A program made the position numbers and the translations under genes. A DNA stretch of 64,000 nucleotides from Melaminivora suipulveris (GTDB lineage: Bacteria; Pseudomonadota; Gammaproteobacteria; Burkholderiales; Burkholderiaceae_C), in the NCBI RefSeq assembly GCF_003008575.1, contig NZ_CP027667.1, positions 3,620,001-3,684,000 of the forward strand. The letters are read 5' to 3'. The notes below the pieces were generated by a model. It saw nothing but the letters and a program-made list of their open reading frames with translations, had not been told where the DNA came from and did no database searches. Positions 8,940 to 19,200 of this stretch are shown piece by piece (the stretch's first letter is position 1; every line of letters starts with the position of its first letter).

Positions 8940-10049
8940 ATGAATCACCCCTTCCAAGACATGCTGGGCGAGGCCACGCGCCTGACGCAAGGCGGCCACC
9001 TGATGGCCGCGACCGAGCTGATCCAGCGCGCACTGCGCGGCGAAGGCGCCCCCGCGCCCGATCAGGGCGCGCCGCCGCAGCGTCCCGGCGCCGGCCTGGT
9101 CATAGACGCCCAGGCGCGCGTGATCGACGAGCCACGGCCATCCGCCTGGCAGGCGCCGACCGATGGCGCCGCGCCGGCGCCTGCGCCCTCCACGGGCGCT
9201 GAGCAGTGGCTGCGCGCCAGCCACTCCCACCAGGGCCGCCAGCTGACCTACCGGCTGTATGTGCCGCCCGGCGCGCCGGGGCAGTCCGCGCCGCGCCCGC
9301 TGATCGTGATGCTGCACGGCTGCACGCAGGATGCGGACGACTTCGCCGCCGGCACGCGCATGAACCAGCTGGCGCGCGAGGCGGGCGTGCTGGTGCTCTA
9401 CCCCGAGCAAGTCCAGCATGCCAACGCGCAAAAGTGCTGGAACTGGTTCAAGCCGCAGCACCAGCAGCGCGGCCGGGGCGAGCCGGCGCTGCTGGCCAGC
9501 CTGACGCGCCAAGTCATGGCCGAGCATGGCGTGGATGCCGCGCGCGTCTATGTTGCCGGGCTCTCGGCGGGCGGCGCGATGGCCGACATCCTGGGGCGGG
9601 CCTACCCGGAGCTGTTTGCCGCCGTGGGCGTGCATTCGGGCTTGGCGGCCGGCGCGGCCGCCGACCTGCCCTCAGCGCTGGCCGCCATGCGCGGCGGCGC
9701 GCCGGCGGGCCGGGCCAGCACGCCGGCACCGCGCCCGCTCATCGTGCTGCATGGCGACGCCGATTCCACTGTCCACCCGGCCAACGGCGCGGCGGTGGCG
9801 GGCGCAGCACTCGGCGGCAGCGCGGCGCAGGCAACCGCCGGCCGCGCGCCCGGCGGCCAGCGCTTCACGCGCAGCGTCCAGGGCGCGAGCGGCAATGGCG
9901 CCGCCGTCGAATACTGGCAGCTGCACGGCGCGGGCCACGCCTGGTCGGGCGGCAGCGCCGCGGGCAGCTACACCGCGCCCGGCGGGGTGGACGCGAGCGC
10001 GGAGATGCTGCGCTTTTTCCTGTCGCACCGGCAGCCGCCCAGCCATTGA
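8940..10049 (+). CDS. PHB depolymerase family esterase
   Basis: 369-residue alpha/beta hydrolase of the Esterase_PHB group. The oxyanion region is IVMLHGCTQDADDFAAGTRM, the nucleophile is in GLSAGGAMAD, the acid is in LHGDADSTV, and the histidine is in GAGHAWSGG. There is no signal peptide, and the N-terminus has a helical stretch with ATELIQRAL, so it is probably intracellular. It could take part in polyhydroxybutyrate turnover or act on other esters. It follows the RHH regulator by 28 bases and precedes an ABC exporter by 51. Confidence 0.87.
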   Translation: MNHPFQDMLGEATRLTQGGHLMAATELIQRALRGEGAPAPDQGAPPQRPGAGLVIDAQARVIDEPRPSAWQAPTDGAAPAPAPSTGAEQWLRASHSHQGRQLTYRLYVPPGAPGQSAPRPLIVMLHGCTQDADDFAAGTRMNQLAREAGVLVLYPEQVQHANAQKCWNWFKPQHQQRGRGEPALLASLTRQVMAEHGVDAARVYVAGLSAGGAMADILGRAYPELFAAVGVHSGLAAGAAADLPSALAAMRGGAPAGRASTPAPRPLIVLHGDADSTVHPANGAAVAGAALGGSAAQATAGRAPGGQRFTRSVQGASGNGAAVEYWQLHGAGHAWSGGSAAGSYTAPGGVDASAEMLRFFLSHRQPPSH

Positions 10050-10100
10050 CAGGGCGCGGGCGAGCGGCTTTGTGCTTTTGCGGATACCGTCGTTACCTGC

Positions 10101-11945
10101 ATGGCCCACACGTCAAGCCGCCCGCCAGGCGCCCCCACCTCCACCACCACTGTTACTGCCGCGGCCAGCGCTCGTGGCCAGCCGCGCGCCCTGCGCGCGC
10201 TGCTGCCCTTCCTGCGCCCCTACCGCTGGCCCATCGCCGCCGCGCTGGCCCTGCTGCTGCTGGCCGCTGCGGCCACGCTGGCCTTCCCGATGGCGCTGCG
10301 CCAGTTGATCGACCAGGGCCTGCCCGGCGGCGGCGACCGGGGCGCGCTGCGCCAGCACTTCGCGCTGCTGTTCGGCGTGGCGGTGGCCGTGGGCGTGTTC
10401 TCGGCCGGGCGCTACTACGCCATGAGCTGGCTGGGCGAGCGCGTCACGGCCGACCTGCGCAGCCGCGTGTACGCGCAGGTGCTGCGGCAAAGCCCGGCGT
10501 TTTTCGAGACCACGCAGACCGGCGAAGTACTGTCGCGCCTGACGGCCGACGCCACGCTGGTACAGACGGTGATCGGCTCGTCGTTTTCCATGGGCCTTCG
10601 CAACGCGGTGTTGGGCGCGGGCGCGCTGGTGATGCTGGTGTGGACCAACCCGCTGGTCATGCTGGTGGCGCTGGCCGCCGTGCTGGTCGTCGTGCTGCCC
10701 ACGCTGTGGATCGGGCGCAGCGTGCGGCGCCTGTCGCGCGCCAGCCAGGACCGCGTGGCCGACGCCAGCGCCATCGCCGCCGAGGTGCTGGCGGCCGTGC
10801 CGGTCGTGCAGGGCTTCACCGCCGAGGGCCGCGAGGCCGCGCGTTTTGCCACCGCGGCCGAAACCGCCTTTCGCACCGCCGTGCGCCGCAGCGGCGCGCG
10901 GGCGCTGCTGGTGGCCTTCATCATCATCGCCAACGCCGCGCTGCTGCTGTGGGGCCTGTACCGCGGCGCCGAGGCCGTGCTGGCCGGGCAGATGAGCGCC
11001 GGCAGCCTGGGGCAGACGGTGGTCTATGCGCTTTTCCTGGCCGGCGCCGTCGCCGTGTTGGGCGAGGTGTACGGCGACCTGCTGCGCGCGGCGGGCGCCA
11101 TGGAGCGGCTGATGGAACTGCTGGCCACCGAGCCGGACATCCGCTCGCCGCAGGGCGCCAGCGGCGCGGCGGGCATGGCGGGCGCTGCATCAGACGCGCC
11201 GCTGGCGCTGGCCTTCGAGGGCGTGACCTTCCACTACCCGTCGCGCCCGGAGCGCGCCGCTCTGAGCGACTTCACCCTGCGCGTGGCGCCCGGCGAAACG
11301 GTGGCGCTGGTCGGCGCCAGCGGGGCGGGCAAGTCCACCGTGTTCCAGCTGCTGCAACGCTTCTACGACGTGGGCGCGGGGCGCGTCGTGCTGGGCGGGC
11401 AGGACATCCGCCAGTGGGGCCTGCACGCGCTGCGCGAGCGCATCGCCACCGTGCCGCAGGACGCGGTGATCTTCTCCAGCAGCGCGCTGGACAACATCCG
11501 CTACGCCCGGCCCGATGCCAGCCGCGACGAGGTCATCGCCGCCGCCCGCGCCGCCTTCGCCCACGACTTCATCGAAGCGCTGCCCGAGGGCTACGACACC
11601 TTTCTGGGCGAGCGCGGCGTGCGCCTGTCGGGCGGCCAGCGCCAGCGCATCGCCATCGCGCGGGCTCTACTTAAAGATGCGCCGGTACTGCTGCTGGACG
11701 AAGCCACCAGCGCGCTGGACGCGCACAGCGAGCGGGCCGTGCAGCAGGCGCTGGACGCCGCACTGGCCCAGCGTGCGGGCAGCCGCATTACGCTCGTCAT
11801 TGCGCACCGGCTGGCGACGGTGCAGCACGCGGATCGGATCGTGGTGCTGGAGCAGGGCAGGGTGGTGGAGGAGGGGCGCCACGTGGAGTTGGTGGCCCAG
11901 GGTGGCGTCTATGCGAGGCTGGCTCGGCTGCAATTCAGCGTGTGA
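10101..11945 (+). CDS. ABC transporter, fused permease/ATP-binding half-transporter (MsbA/ABCB type)
   Basis: 614 residues: a six-helix membrane domain from about residue 35 to 320 (first segment around WPIAAALALLLLAAAATLAF) and a nucleotide-binding domain from about 370. Walker A is GASGAGKST, the Q-loop is in VPQDAVIF, the signature is LSGGQRQR, and Walker B with the D-loop is LLLDEATSALD. It is a type IV (B-family) exporter that works as a homodimer, presumably at the inner membrane. The substrate is unknown. ATG 10101 is used; no strong ribosome binding site is seen. Confidence 0.9.
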   Translation: MAHTSSRPPGAPTSTTTVTAAASARGQPRALRALLPFLRPYRWPIAAALALLLLAAAATLAFPMALRQLIDQGLPGGGDRGALRQHFALLFGVAVAVGVFSAGRYYAMSWLGERVTADLRSRVYAQVLRQSPAFFETTQTGEVLSRLTADATLVQTVIGSSFSMGLRNAVLGAGALVMLVWTNPLVMLVALAAVLVVVLPTLWIGRSVRRLSRASQDRVADASAIAAEVLAAVPVVQGFTAEGREAARFATAAETAFRTAVRRSGARALLVAFIIIANAALLLWGLYRGAEAVLAGQMSAGSLGQTVVYALFLAGAVAVLGEVYGDLLRAAGAMERLMELLATEPDIRSPQGASGAAGMAGAASDAPLALAFEGVTFHYPSRPERAALSDFTLRVAPGETVALVGASGAGKSTVFQLLQRFYDVGAGRVVLGGQDIRQWGLHALRERIATVPQDAVIFSSSALDNIRYARPDASRDEVIAAARAAFAHDFIEALPEGYDTFLGERGVRLSGGQRQRIAIARALLKDAPVLLLDEATSALDAHSERAVQQALDAALAQRAGSRITLVIAHRLATVQHADRIVVLEQGRVVEEGRHVELVAQGGVYARLARLQFSV

Positions 11946-12013
11946 GTCGTACCTGAAGGCTACCCTGTGGGTCGAACGAACAACCTCTGCGTCAATCCGC
12001 TCGCAGCAACGCG

Positions 12014-12634
12014 TCATTTCTTAAAGTAGTAAAGGTCCGGTCTGGTGCCCATGATTGGCAGTGAGACAGGTGCTACCCCCACCTTTTTTACGCCGGACGT
12101 CGCAACAGGGGCAGGCAGGGTCAGCATAGGTGCGGAGGCGGGCAAGGGGTTTGTCTCGGAAGGCATGACGCTTTGTAAGTCGCAACCGGTGAGGCGGGCC
12201 ATGCGCAAGTCCTGTATGTCCTTTTTGCCCCTTTCTTCACCCACTTGTTCCAGATTGGCCCCTCCCACGAATACCCCGAGCTTGATGTATTGCCGGAGAA
12301 AATAGTTTCTGCCGCTATCCATATGCACGTCCAGTGCATTGGGAGAAAACTCTGATTCAGTTTCCACTCTATGCGTCTTGCCGCCTTCTACTTGGGTATA
12401 GAAAAAGACATCAGGAGCAGACTCGCCAATGCACCGCCCGTCGACCCAAAGAGTTTTTTTCAGGGCTTTCCCAACGAAGCTGTTGCGATAGATATATAGG
12501 CCTGCCTTGCCAGGTTGAGGCGGCTCGAACCTTTTCGCCTCAGCTGAGGCTGCAGTGGGGGCCATGTCAACTGAAGCACAGCCTGACACTGCCAAGAGCG
12601 CAAAAATCACCGTCAAAAGACCTGATGTTTTCAT
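12014..12634 (-). CDS. DUF2846-like outer-membrane or periplasmic lipoprotein
   Basis: 206-residue lipoprotein. A signal peptide with lipobox LAVSGC is at residues about 14-19, so it would be anchored by Cys19. The body (GKAGLYIYRNSFVGKALKKT, DGRCIGESAPDVFF) resembles DUF2846 proteins, beta-rich lipoproteins of unknown role. A GTG start at 12682 with AAGGA upstream is possible, but it would lengthen the signal peptide's N-region oddly. It is convergent with the ABC transporter gene and begins the AT-richer stretch. Confidence 0.75.
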   Translation of the reverse strand: MKTSGLLTVIFALLAVSGCASVDMAPTAASAEAKRFEPPQPGKAGLYIYRNSFVGKALKKTLWVDGRCIGESAPDVFFYTQVEGGKTHRVETESEFSPNALDVHMDSGRNYFLRQYIKLGVFVGGANLEQVGEERGKKDIQDLRMARLTGCDLQSVMPSETNPLPASAPMLTLPAPVATSGVKKVGVAPVSLPIMGTRPDLYYFKK

Positions 12635-12715
12635 GAGCAAACGAATGTGAAGACATGCTCGGAAAATGAATGTTTTGCGCACTAAGCAATATCCTTTCGG
12701 CCCTTGCGCGGGTCG

Positions 12716-12931
12716 TCAGAGATAGGGCATTGTCTTGGCTAGACATGGGGCAAAACTGCTAAAAGCCGTGGCGTCACTGTTGGGGGCCGGCACTTCCATG
12801 TCGACCGCGTGGGTAACAAGGTCGTGGCTGAAGCGTTCAGGATGCCAGTCCAGACCCCGCTGCTGGGCCATTGGTTGAGCCTGCTGCAGCGGCTCTGCGG
12901 CATTAGTCGGCTGCCAACGAAATTCCATCAT
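12716..12931 (-). CDS. small hypothetical protein
   Basis: 71 codons. The first ATG overlaps the TGA of the gene upstream (ATGA), which is the main reason to keep it. No family, membrane segment or motif is recognised; the sequence is rich in Gln, Ala and Pro. It could be a decayed 3' piece of a longer gene. Confidence 0.35.
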   Translation of the reverse strand: MMEFRWQPTNAAEPLQQAQPMAQQRGLDWHPERFSHDLVTHAVDMEVPAPNSDATAFSSFAPCLAKTMPYL

Positions 12932-13353
12932 GTGATTCGTTCTTGTAACTCTTCAATTTGGTATGTGCGCAATCGATGTCTGATTCCGATAATGAGCATG
13001 GCTTGCAGAAACTCTTTCCTGAATTCATCCGGACTCAGATTTATACCGTTATGCTGCATCGCAATAGAGTCATGAACAAATTGAAGATCACAAAGCAAGG
13101 CGTTCATGTCATCACTGATCTTTCCGAAGATGCCCTGCTCGATCAGTTCGTCAACAACATATTGCTCGTAGGAGGGATTGTAATTCTTCAGAAAAATACC
13201 GATGGTGCATCGGAGTTCGCCGCTCCGATAGCTGCATGCGGCTGTTGCATTGGGGGGAGTGACGGCGCCCTGTTCAAATATCTTTAGAAGCGCGTAATCG
13301 AATATTGTTTGCAGACTGTCAATCGACGGATCGGGAGGGCTCAAACCATTCAT
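12928..13353 (-). CDS. conserved hypothetical protein with CxYR...LxCxIG motif
   Basis: 141 residues, no known function. The segment AACSYRSGELRCTIGIFL resembles a recurring motif (C-x-YR, then L-K/R-C-x-IG) that I recall from small uncharacterised proteobacterial proteins, often near mobile DNA. No signal peptide or membrane segment is seen. Base composition is clearly more AT-rich than in the neighbours, consistent with transfer. It is followed by the small gene at 12716 with an ATGA overlap. Confidence 0.6.
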   Translation of the reverse strand: MNGLSPPDPSIDSLQTIFDYALLKIFEQGAVTPPNATAACSYRSGELRCTIGIFLKNYNPSYEQYVVDELIEQGIFGKISDDMNALLCDLQFVHDSIAMQHNGINLSPDEFRKEFLQAMLIIGIRHRLRTYQIEELQERIT

Positions 13354-13404
13354 GGGAAATTATTTTCCTTTTCCATTATCTGATATTTTAACGAAGCGAT
13401 TCGA

Positions 13405-13863
13405 TCAATGATCTTTTTCCTCATGAAGAATGTAAGATTCTAGCCATTCTCGTATTTGTTTATTCGGTGTTGGCCAAGTATACATGCCTTTCAAAGGTGT
13501 TTGGTCGTCCGTGTTGAATTCCCAGCCACGTGTCTTCGTAAAGTTCGTGTTCTCAAAAGCCCAAGCATAAAAGAAATCATGCGGATACAAATACCAAAAA
13601 TCTTTTCCTCGAAAGCAAATCCATATATCTTTTCCGTAATATTTTGAGTCGAGGGTCAGAACGCCCTTGAGTTGGATTTTGAGGAATATTTCTCCGTCAA
13701 TGTGCCTGGCAATAAGATCAGCGCCGTTCCAGTCATCGCTCAAGCGAATGGTGACAAACCCATAGTCCGCCAAAATGCCAGAAATCTTTTGGAAATTAAA
13801 ATTCTCTTTCTGCCTGCTGTTGAGATTTTTGTATTCTATTTTTTCAAAAATATTTTTATGCAT
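13405..13863 (-). CDS. hypothetical protein, possible PD-(D/E)xK nuclease-fold
   Basis: 152 residues from an AT-rich, probably acquired stretch. The part QKISGILADYGFVTIRLSDD then WNGADLIARHIDGEIFLKIQLKG has the spacing of a restriction-endonuclease-like core: an early acidic/helical region, then G-x-D-L-I-A, then a strand ending in Q-x-K. Many such Q-x-K variants exist in DUF4365-like and related families. This is a pattern-based guess, not a proven domain. There is no evident partner methylase. No ribosome binding site is seen before ATG 13863. Confidence 0.6.
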   Translation of the reverse strand: MHKNIFEKIEYKNLNSRQKENFNFQKISGILADYGFVTIRLSDDWNGADLIARHIDGEIFLKIQLKGVLTLDSKYYGKDIWICFRGKDFWYLYPHDFFYAWAFENTNFTKTRGWEFNTDDQTPLKGMYTWPTPNKQIREWLESYILHEEKDH

Positions 13864-14188
13864 AAAGTTTACTGCTTATTATTTAAGGGCTTGGCATGAA
13901 ACCAAGTTCAATCGCGCCGGCACCCCAAAATCTCTGACGTTCACGGTTATTTCCATCTCCAACGTCCCGTACGCCTACAGTCGCTTACATAGGTTGCGCC
14001 CATCGGTTCAAGGGAAAAAATGCACCTGAAAATAAAATAAATCCGTTCATATTCAAAGTGGTTATCACCCTCAACTTCCTCACAAGAAGTTAATCCGCCA
14101 GAAATTACCCGGAATAAATAAAGCGCCGTAACTTGATGTTACGGCGCTTGGTACGTCTACGGTTTACGGGAAAACCCTGTATGTCTGA
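13864..14188. other. AT-rich gene-free stretch
   Basis: 325 bases with no convincing gene on either strand. Composition is much lower in GC than the chromosome average here. Apart from the hairpin at 14121-14149, I see no repeat or site that I can name. Confidence 0.5.
14121..14149 (-). terminator. rho-independent terminator after mmsB
   Basis: A perfect 12 bp stem (AAGCGCCGTAAC / GTTACGGCGCTT) with a 5-base loop. Read leftward, as for mmsB, the stem is followed by TTTATTTATT. It lies 40 bases past the mmsB stop. Confidence 0.8.
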
Positions 14189-15085
14189 CTATTCTGTCTT
14201 TTGCACCATCTTGATCACGCTGGAGAAGTCCTCCCCGCCATGCCCGCCCAGGCTATGCGCCGCATACAACGCCCGCGCCAACCCCCCCAGCGGCGTGCTC
14301 GCCTTCATCGCCATCGCGTTCTCCTGCGCCAGCCCCAGGTCCTTCAGCATCAGGTCCGTGCCGAACCCGCCCGCATAACCCTTGCTCGCCGGAGCGTTCT
14401 CGTGCACGCCGGGGTACGGGTTGTATTTCTCCAGCGCCCAGTTGCCGCCCGAGCTGCGGCGCATGATTTCGGCCAGCACTTTCGGATCCAGGCCGTTGGC
14501 CACGCCTAGGGCCATGGCCTCGCTGGTCCCGATCATCAGAATGCCCAGCAGCATGTTGTTGCAGATCTTGGCGGTCTGGCCGGCGCCCACGCTGCCGGCG
14601 TGGAAGATGTTGGCGCCCATCTTCTCCAGCAGCGGGCGGGCGCGCTCCAGGTCGGCCTCGCTGCCGCCGACCATGAAGGTCAGCGTGCCGGCAATCGCCC
14701 CGCCCGTGCCACCCGAGACAGGCGCGTCGATGAAGGCAACGCCGGCGGCCTCGGCGGCCTTGGCGACTTTCTGGCTGGTGGCGGCGGCAATGGTCGAGCT
14801 GTCGATGACCAGCGTGCCACGGGCGATGTGCTGCAGCAGCCCGCCCTGGCCGTCCTTGCCCAAAAATAGGCCTTCCACGTGCTGACTGGCCGGCAGCATG
14901 GAGATGACGGCCTCGGCGCCCTGCACGGCGTCCTGCGCGCTGGCGGCGATCTGCAGGCCTTCGGCTTTGGCCTTGGCCAGGGCGTCCTGGCTCAGGTCGA
15001 AGGCCTTGACGCTGTGGCCGGCCTTGTGCAGGTTGACGGCCATGGGGCCGCCCATGTGGCCCAGGCCGATGAAGGCGATTTGCAT
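14189..15085 (-). CDS. mmsB: 3-hydroxyisobutyrate dehydrogenase
   Basis: Oxidises 3-hydroxyisobutyrate to methylmalonate semialdehyde with NAD in valine degradation. 298 residues; the N-terminal motif is IAFIGLGHMGGPMAVNL, the substrate-binding signature is DAPVSGGTGGA, and the catalytic lysine region is GAGQTAKICNNMLLG. Length is normal. It lies downstream of an acyl-CoA dehydrogenase and mmsA genes in the same direction, and with them makes a valine-catabolism cluster, though a 160-base repeat-bearing gap separates it. Confidence 0.95.
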   Translation of the reverse strand: MQIAFIGLGHMGGPMAVNLHKAGHSVKAFDLSQDALAKAKAEGLQIAASAQDAVQGAEAVISMLPASQHVEGLFLGKDGQGGLLQHIARGTLVIDSSTIAAATSQKVAKAAEAAGVAFIDAPVSGGTGGAIAGTLTFMVGGSEADLERARPLLEKMGANIFHAGSVGAGQTAKICNNMLLGILMIGTSEAMALGVANGLDPKVLAEIMRRSSGGNWALEKYNPYPGVHENAPASKGYAGGFGTDLMLKDLGLAQENAMAMKASTPLGGLARALYAAHSLGGHGGEDFSSVIKMVQKTE

Positions 15086-15120
15086 GTGGTGTCTCCTTGG
15101 GTGTGGGTGGTTGTGCCCCG

Positions 15121-15240
15121 TCTCCCCCTGGGAGAGGGTTGGGATGAGGGCTGACGACGGTGAACTGATGGGAGGGGTTGAAGCACGGGGCGGGGCTGGC
15201 CCTCACCCCCCACCCTCTCCCAGAGGGAGAGGGAGAAATA
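15121..15240. repeat. CCCTCTCCC / GGGAGAGGG inverted intergenic repeat
   Basis: CTGGGAGAGGGTTGGGATGAGGG near 15130-15150 is repeated in near-inverted form near 15201-15224, a long imperfect stem. This type of GGGAGAGGG repeat is widespread between genes of many proteobacteria. It sits between mmsB and the acyl-CoA dehydrogenase gene. Confidence 0.6.
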
Positions 15241-15246
15241 CCGGGG

Positions 15247-16413
15247 TCAGCGGATCACGTCCGGCGCGTCGCCGTCCAGCATGCGCCGGCCGATGATGAC
15301 GCGCATGATCTCGTTCGTGCCCTCCAGGATCTGGTGCACGCGGGCGTCGCGCAGCAGGCGCTCCAGCGGGTATTCGCGGATGTAGCCGTAGCCGCCGTGC
15401 AGTTGCAGCGCCTCGTTCACGATGTTGAAGCCGGCATCGGTAGCAAAGCGCTTGGCCATGGCGCAATACGTCGATGCGTCGCGCGCGCCTGCGTCCAGTT
15501 TGCTGGCGGCAAGGCGCACCATCTGGCGCGCGGCGACGAGTTCGGTCGCCATGTCGGCCAGCTTGAATTGCAGCGCCTGGAAGCTGGCGATCGGCTTGCC
15601 GAACTGCTTGCGCTCGCCCATGTAGCGCTGCGCGTGCGTCAGCGCGCCTTGCGCCGCGCCCACCGAGCAGGTGGCAATGTTGATGCGGCCGCCGTCCAGG
15701 CCCTTCATGGCGATCTTGAAGCCCTCGCCCTCGCGGCCCAGCAGGTGGCTGGCGGGGATGCGCACGTTGTCAAAACTGATGGTGCGCGTGGGCTGGCTGT
15801 TCCAGCCCATTTTTTCTTCCTTCTTGCCGTATTCGACGCCCGGCAGATTGGCCGGCACGGCGAAGGCGCTGATGCCGCCCGCCCCCGATTGCGCGTCACC
15901 CGTGCGGGCCATGAGCACCAGCACGTCGGTGGAGCCAGCGCCGCTGATGAAGGCCTTGGCGCCGTTGATGACGTATTCGTGGCCCACCAGCTCGGCGCGG
16001 GTCTTGAGCGAGGCGGCGTCCGAGCCGGCGCCGGGCTCGGTCAGGCAGTAGCTGGCCAGCTTTTGCCCGCTGGTGAGCTGCTCGCCCCATTCGGCGCGTA
16101 CTTCATCCGTGGCCCAGGTGCCCAGCATCCATGTGGCCATGTTGTGGATGGTGATGAAGGCGGTGGTGCTCGGGTCCACGGCGGCCATTTCCTCGAACAC
16201 CAGCGTGGCGTCCAGACGGGGCAGGGCGAGGCCACCGGCGTTCTCGGGCGCGTACAGGCCGCAAAAGCCCAGTTCGCCTGCCTTGGCAATGACCTCGCGC
16301 GGGAAGATGCCCTCGGCGTCCCAGTGCGCGGCGTGCGGGGCCAGTTCTGCCTGCGCGAACTGCCGCGCGGTATCGGCAAAGGCGCGCTGGTCTTCGGTCA
16401 GGTCAAAGTTCAT
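15247..16413 (-). CDS. acyl-CoA dehydrogenase, probably isobutyryl-CoA dehydrogenase
   Basis: 388-residue FAD enzyme. Signatures are CLTEPGAGSDAASLKT (substrate/FAD loop), QLHGGYGYIREYPLERLLRD and the catalytic glutamate in ILEGTNEIMR. It is close to ACAD8-like isobutyryl-CoA dehydrogenases, which convert isobutyryl-CoA to methacrylyl-CoA. That fits its place between mmsA and mmsB. Substrate assignment is by context and similarity. The enoyl-CoA hydratase and hydroxyisobutyryl-CoA hydrolase of the pathway are not in the window. Confidence 0.88.
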   Translation of the reverse strand: MNFDLTEDQRAFADTARQFAQAELAPHAAHWDAEGIFPREVIAKAGELGFCGLYAPENAGGLALPRLDATLVFEEMAAVDPSTTAFITIHNMATWMLGTWATDEVRAEWGEQLTSGQKLASYCLTEPGAGSDAASLKTRAELVGHEYVINGAKAFISGAGSTDVLVLMARTGDAQSGAGGISAFAVPANLPGVEYGKKEEKMGWNSQPTRTISFDNVRIPASHLLGREGEGFKIAMKGLDGGRINIATCSVGAAQGALTHAQRYMGERKQFGKPIASFQALQFKLADMATELVAARQMVRLAASKLDAGARDASTYCAMAKRFATDAGFNIVNEALQLHGGYGYIREYPLERLLRDARVHQILEGTNEIMRVIIGRRMLDGDAPDVIR

Positions 16414-16439
16414 GCCCGGGGGTCTCCTCGGATGCTCAT

Positions 16440-16500
16440 GTTTTTATAGCCGCCAGCGCTTATCCAGTATGCGCTGGAGGCCGATTTCGTACTTAACGGC
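16440..16500 (+). repeat. Comamonadaceae-type repeat, variant copy
   Basis: TTTTTATAGCCGCCAGCGCT followed by GCGCTGGAGGCCGATTTC. It resembles the dispersed element but with the AGCGCTT...GCTGGAGGCC core variant. It lies between the acyl-CoA dehydrogenase and mmsA genes. Confidence 0.5.
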
Positions 16501-16560
16501 AAAACCTGGGCGCGCGCCCTGGCCAGCAGACGCCGTGCAAGGGCCGCCCCGCGGCACTGG

Positions 16561-16628
16561 CGTCGTCCCCCTTCCAAGTCGCGCAGCGACGCCAGGGAAG
16601 GGGGAAGGCGCGACAGCGCCTCAGGGGG
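16561..16628. repeat. CCCCCTTCC / GGAAGGGGG inverted repeat
   Basis: CCCCCTTCC (16567-16575) and GGAAGGGGG (16596-16604) are exact inverse copies. An inner GTCGC-GCAGCGAC region and the flank GGCGCGACAGCGCCTCAGGG complete it. This is an intergenic repeat of the kind common in this bacterial family. Confidence 0.5.
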
Positions 16629-16631
16629 ATG

Positions 16632-18155
<1,524 letters not shown>

Positions 18156-18251
18156 GGCGCTCGTCTCCTCGGATAGGGTGGTGGAATGAAACCGTGCCTA
18201 TGGTAGACGTGCAAAATTACAGGGGCAATAGATAATCGTGCACCTTGGCTT

Positions 18252-18263
18252 TGCAAATTTGCA
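18252..18263. promoter_or_regulatory. palindrome TGCAAATTTGCA, candidate LysR operator
   Basis: A perfect 12 bp palindrome in the mmsA/LysR divergent region, 18 bases before the regulator start. A partial copy, GTGCAAAATTAC, lies about 45 bases further upstream. The T-A-rich centre fits an autoregulatory LysR-type site. Confidence 0.45.
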
Positions 18264-18281
18264 CAACCGGCTGGAGGCGCC

Positions 18282-19178
18282 ATGGATTGGGACAACCTGC
18301 GTTACTTCCTGGAGCTGGCCCGCACCGGCACGCTGGCCGCCGCAGCGCGCCGCACCGGGGTGGAACACACCACCGTCGCCCGGCGCATCCAGGCGCTGGA
18401 AAAGCAGATGGGCGCGCCCCTGTTCGCGCGCGATGCGGCCGGCCACCGCCTGACTGAAGCCGGCCGCCAGCTGCTGCCGGCCGTGGAGGCCATGGAGGCC
18501 GCCGTACTGGGCGTGGAGCGCGCATCGCCCGCCAACGCCGCCGCCAGCGGCCCGGCGGGCCTGGTGCGCGTGGGCGTGACTGAAGGGTTTGGCACGCTGA
18601 TCCTGGCGCCGCACCTGGCGCAGCTCACGCGCCGGCACCCGCACCTGTCCATCGACCTGCTGGCCGTGCCGCGCATGCTGCACCTGTCGCGGCGCGAGGC
18701 GGACATCGTCATCTCGCTGGAGCGGCCCAAGCGCGGCTCGGTGCTGGTCACCAAATTGGCCGACTACACGCTGCACCTGTACGGCCAGCGCGAATACCTG
18801 GCGCGCCGCCCCCTGGTGGCGCGGCGCGAGGACCTGCGCCACCACGATTTCGTCAGCTACGTGGACGACCTGCTGTTCACCAAGGAGCTGCAGTTCATCG
18901 ACCAGCTCTGGCCGCCCGAGCGCTTTGCCCTGCGCAGCACCAGCGTCACCGCGCAGTACGAGGCCGTGCGCGCCGGCGCCGGCCTGGCCGTGCTGCCGGC
19001 CTTTCTGGCCGACCGCGACCCGACACTGGCGCGTGTGCTGCCGGGCGAGGCGCGCTTCGTGCGCACCTTCTGGATGAGCATGCCGGCCGAGTACAAGCAC
19101 CTGGCACGCACGCAGGCCGTGTGGGCGTCGCTGAAGGACATCGGTCAGCGCGAGGCGGCGCGCCTGATGCCCCAGTGA
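18282..19178 (+). CDS. LysR family transcriptional regulator
   Basis: 298 residues. The N-terminal winged helix is MDWDNLRYFLELARTGTLAA then HTTVARRIQALEKQMGAPLF, and the rest is a substrate-binding domain. It is divergent from mmsA and probably regulates the valine-degradation genes. Ribosome binding site GGAGG precedes ATG 18282. The effector cannot be deduced. Confidence 0.9.
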   Translation: MDWDNLRYFLELARTGTLAAAARRTGVEHTTVARRIQALEKQMGAPLFARDAAGHRLTEAGRQLLPAVEAMEAAVLGVERASPANAAASGPAGLVRVGVTEGFGTLILAPHLAQLTRRHPHLSIDLLAVPRMLHLSRREADIVISLERPKRGSVLVTKLADYTLHLYGQREYLARRPLVARREDLRHHDFVSYVDDLLFTKELQFIDQLWPPERFALRSTSVTAQYEAVRAGAGLAVLPAFLADRDPTLARVLPGEARFVRTFWMSMPAEYKHLARTQAVWASLKDIGQREAARLMPQ

Positions 19179-19200
19179 GGCTGCCACCCAAAAGGCCTCT

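Noticed and set aside
15121-15240. GGGAGAGGG inverted repeat as a novel regulatory RNA
   Set aside because: This type of intergenic repeat is widespread in proteobacteria and has no specific link to the neighbouring genes.
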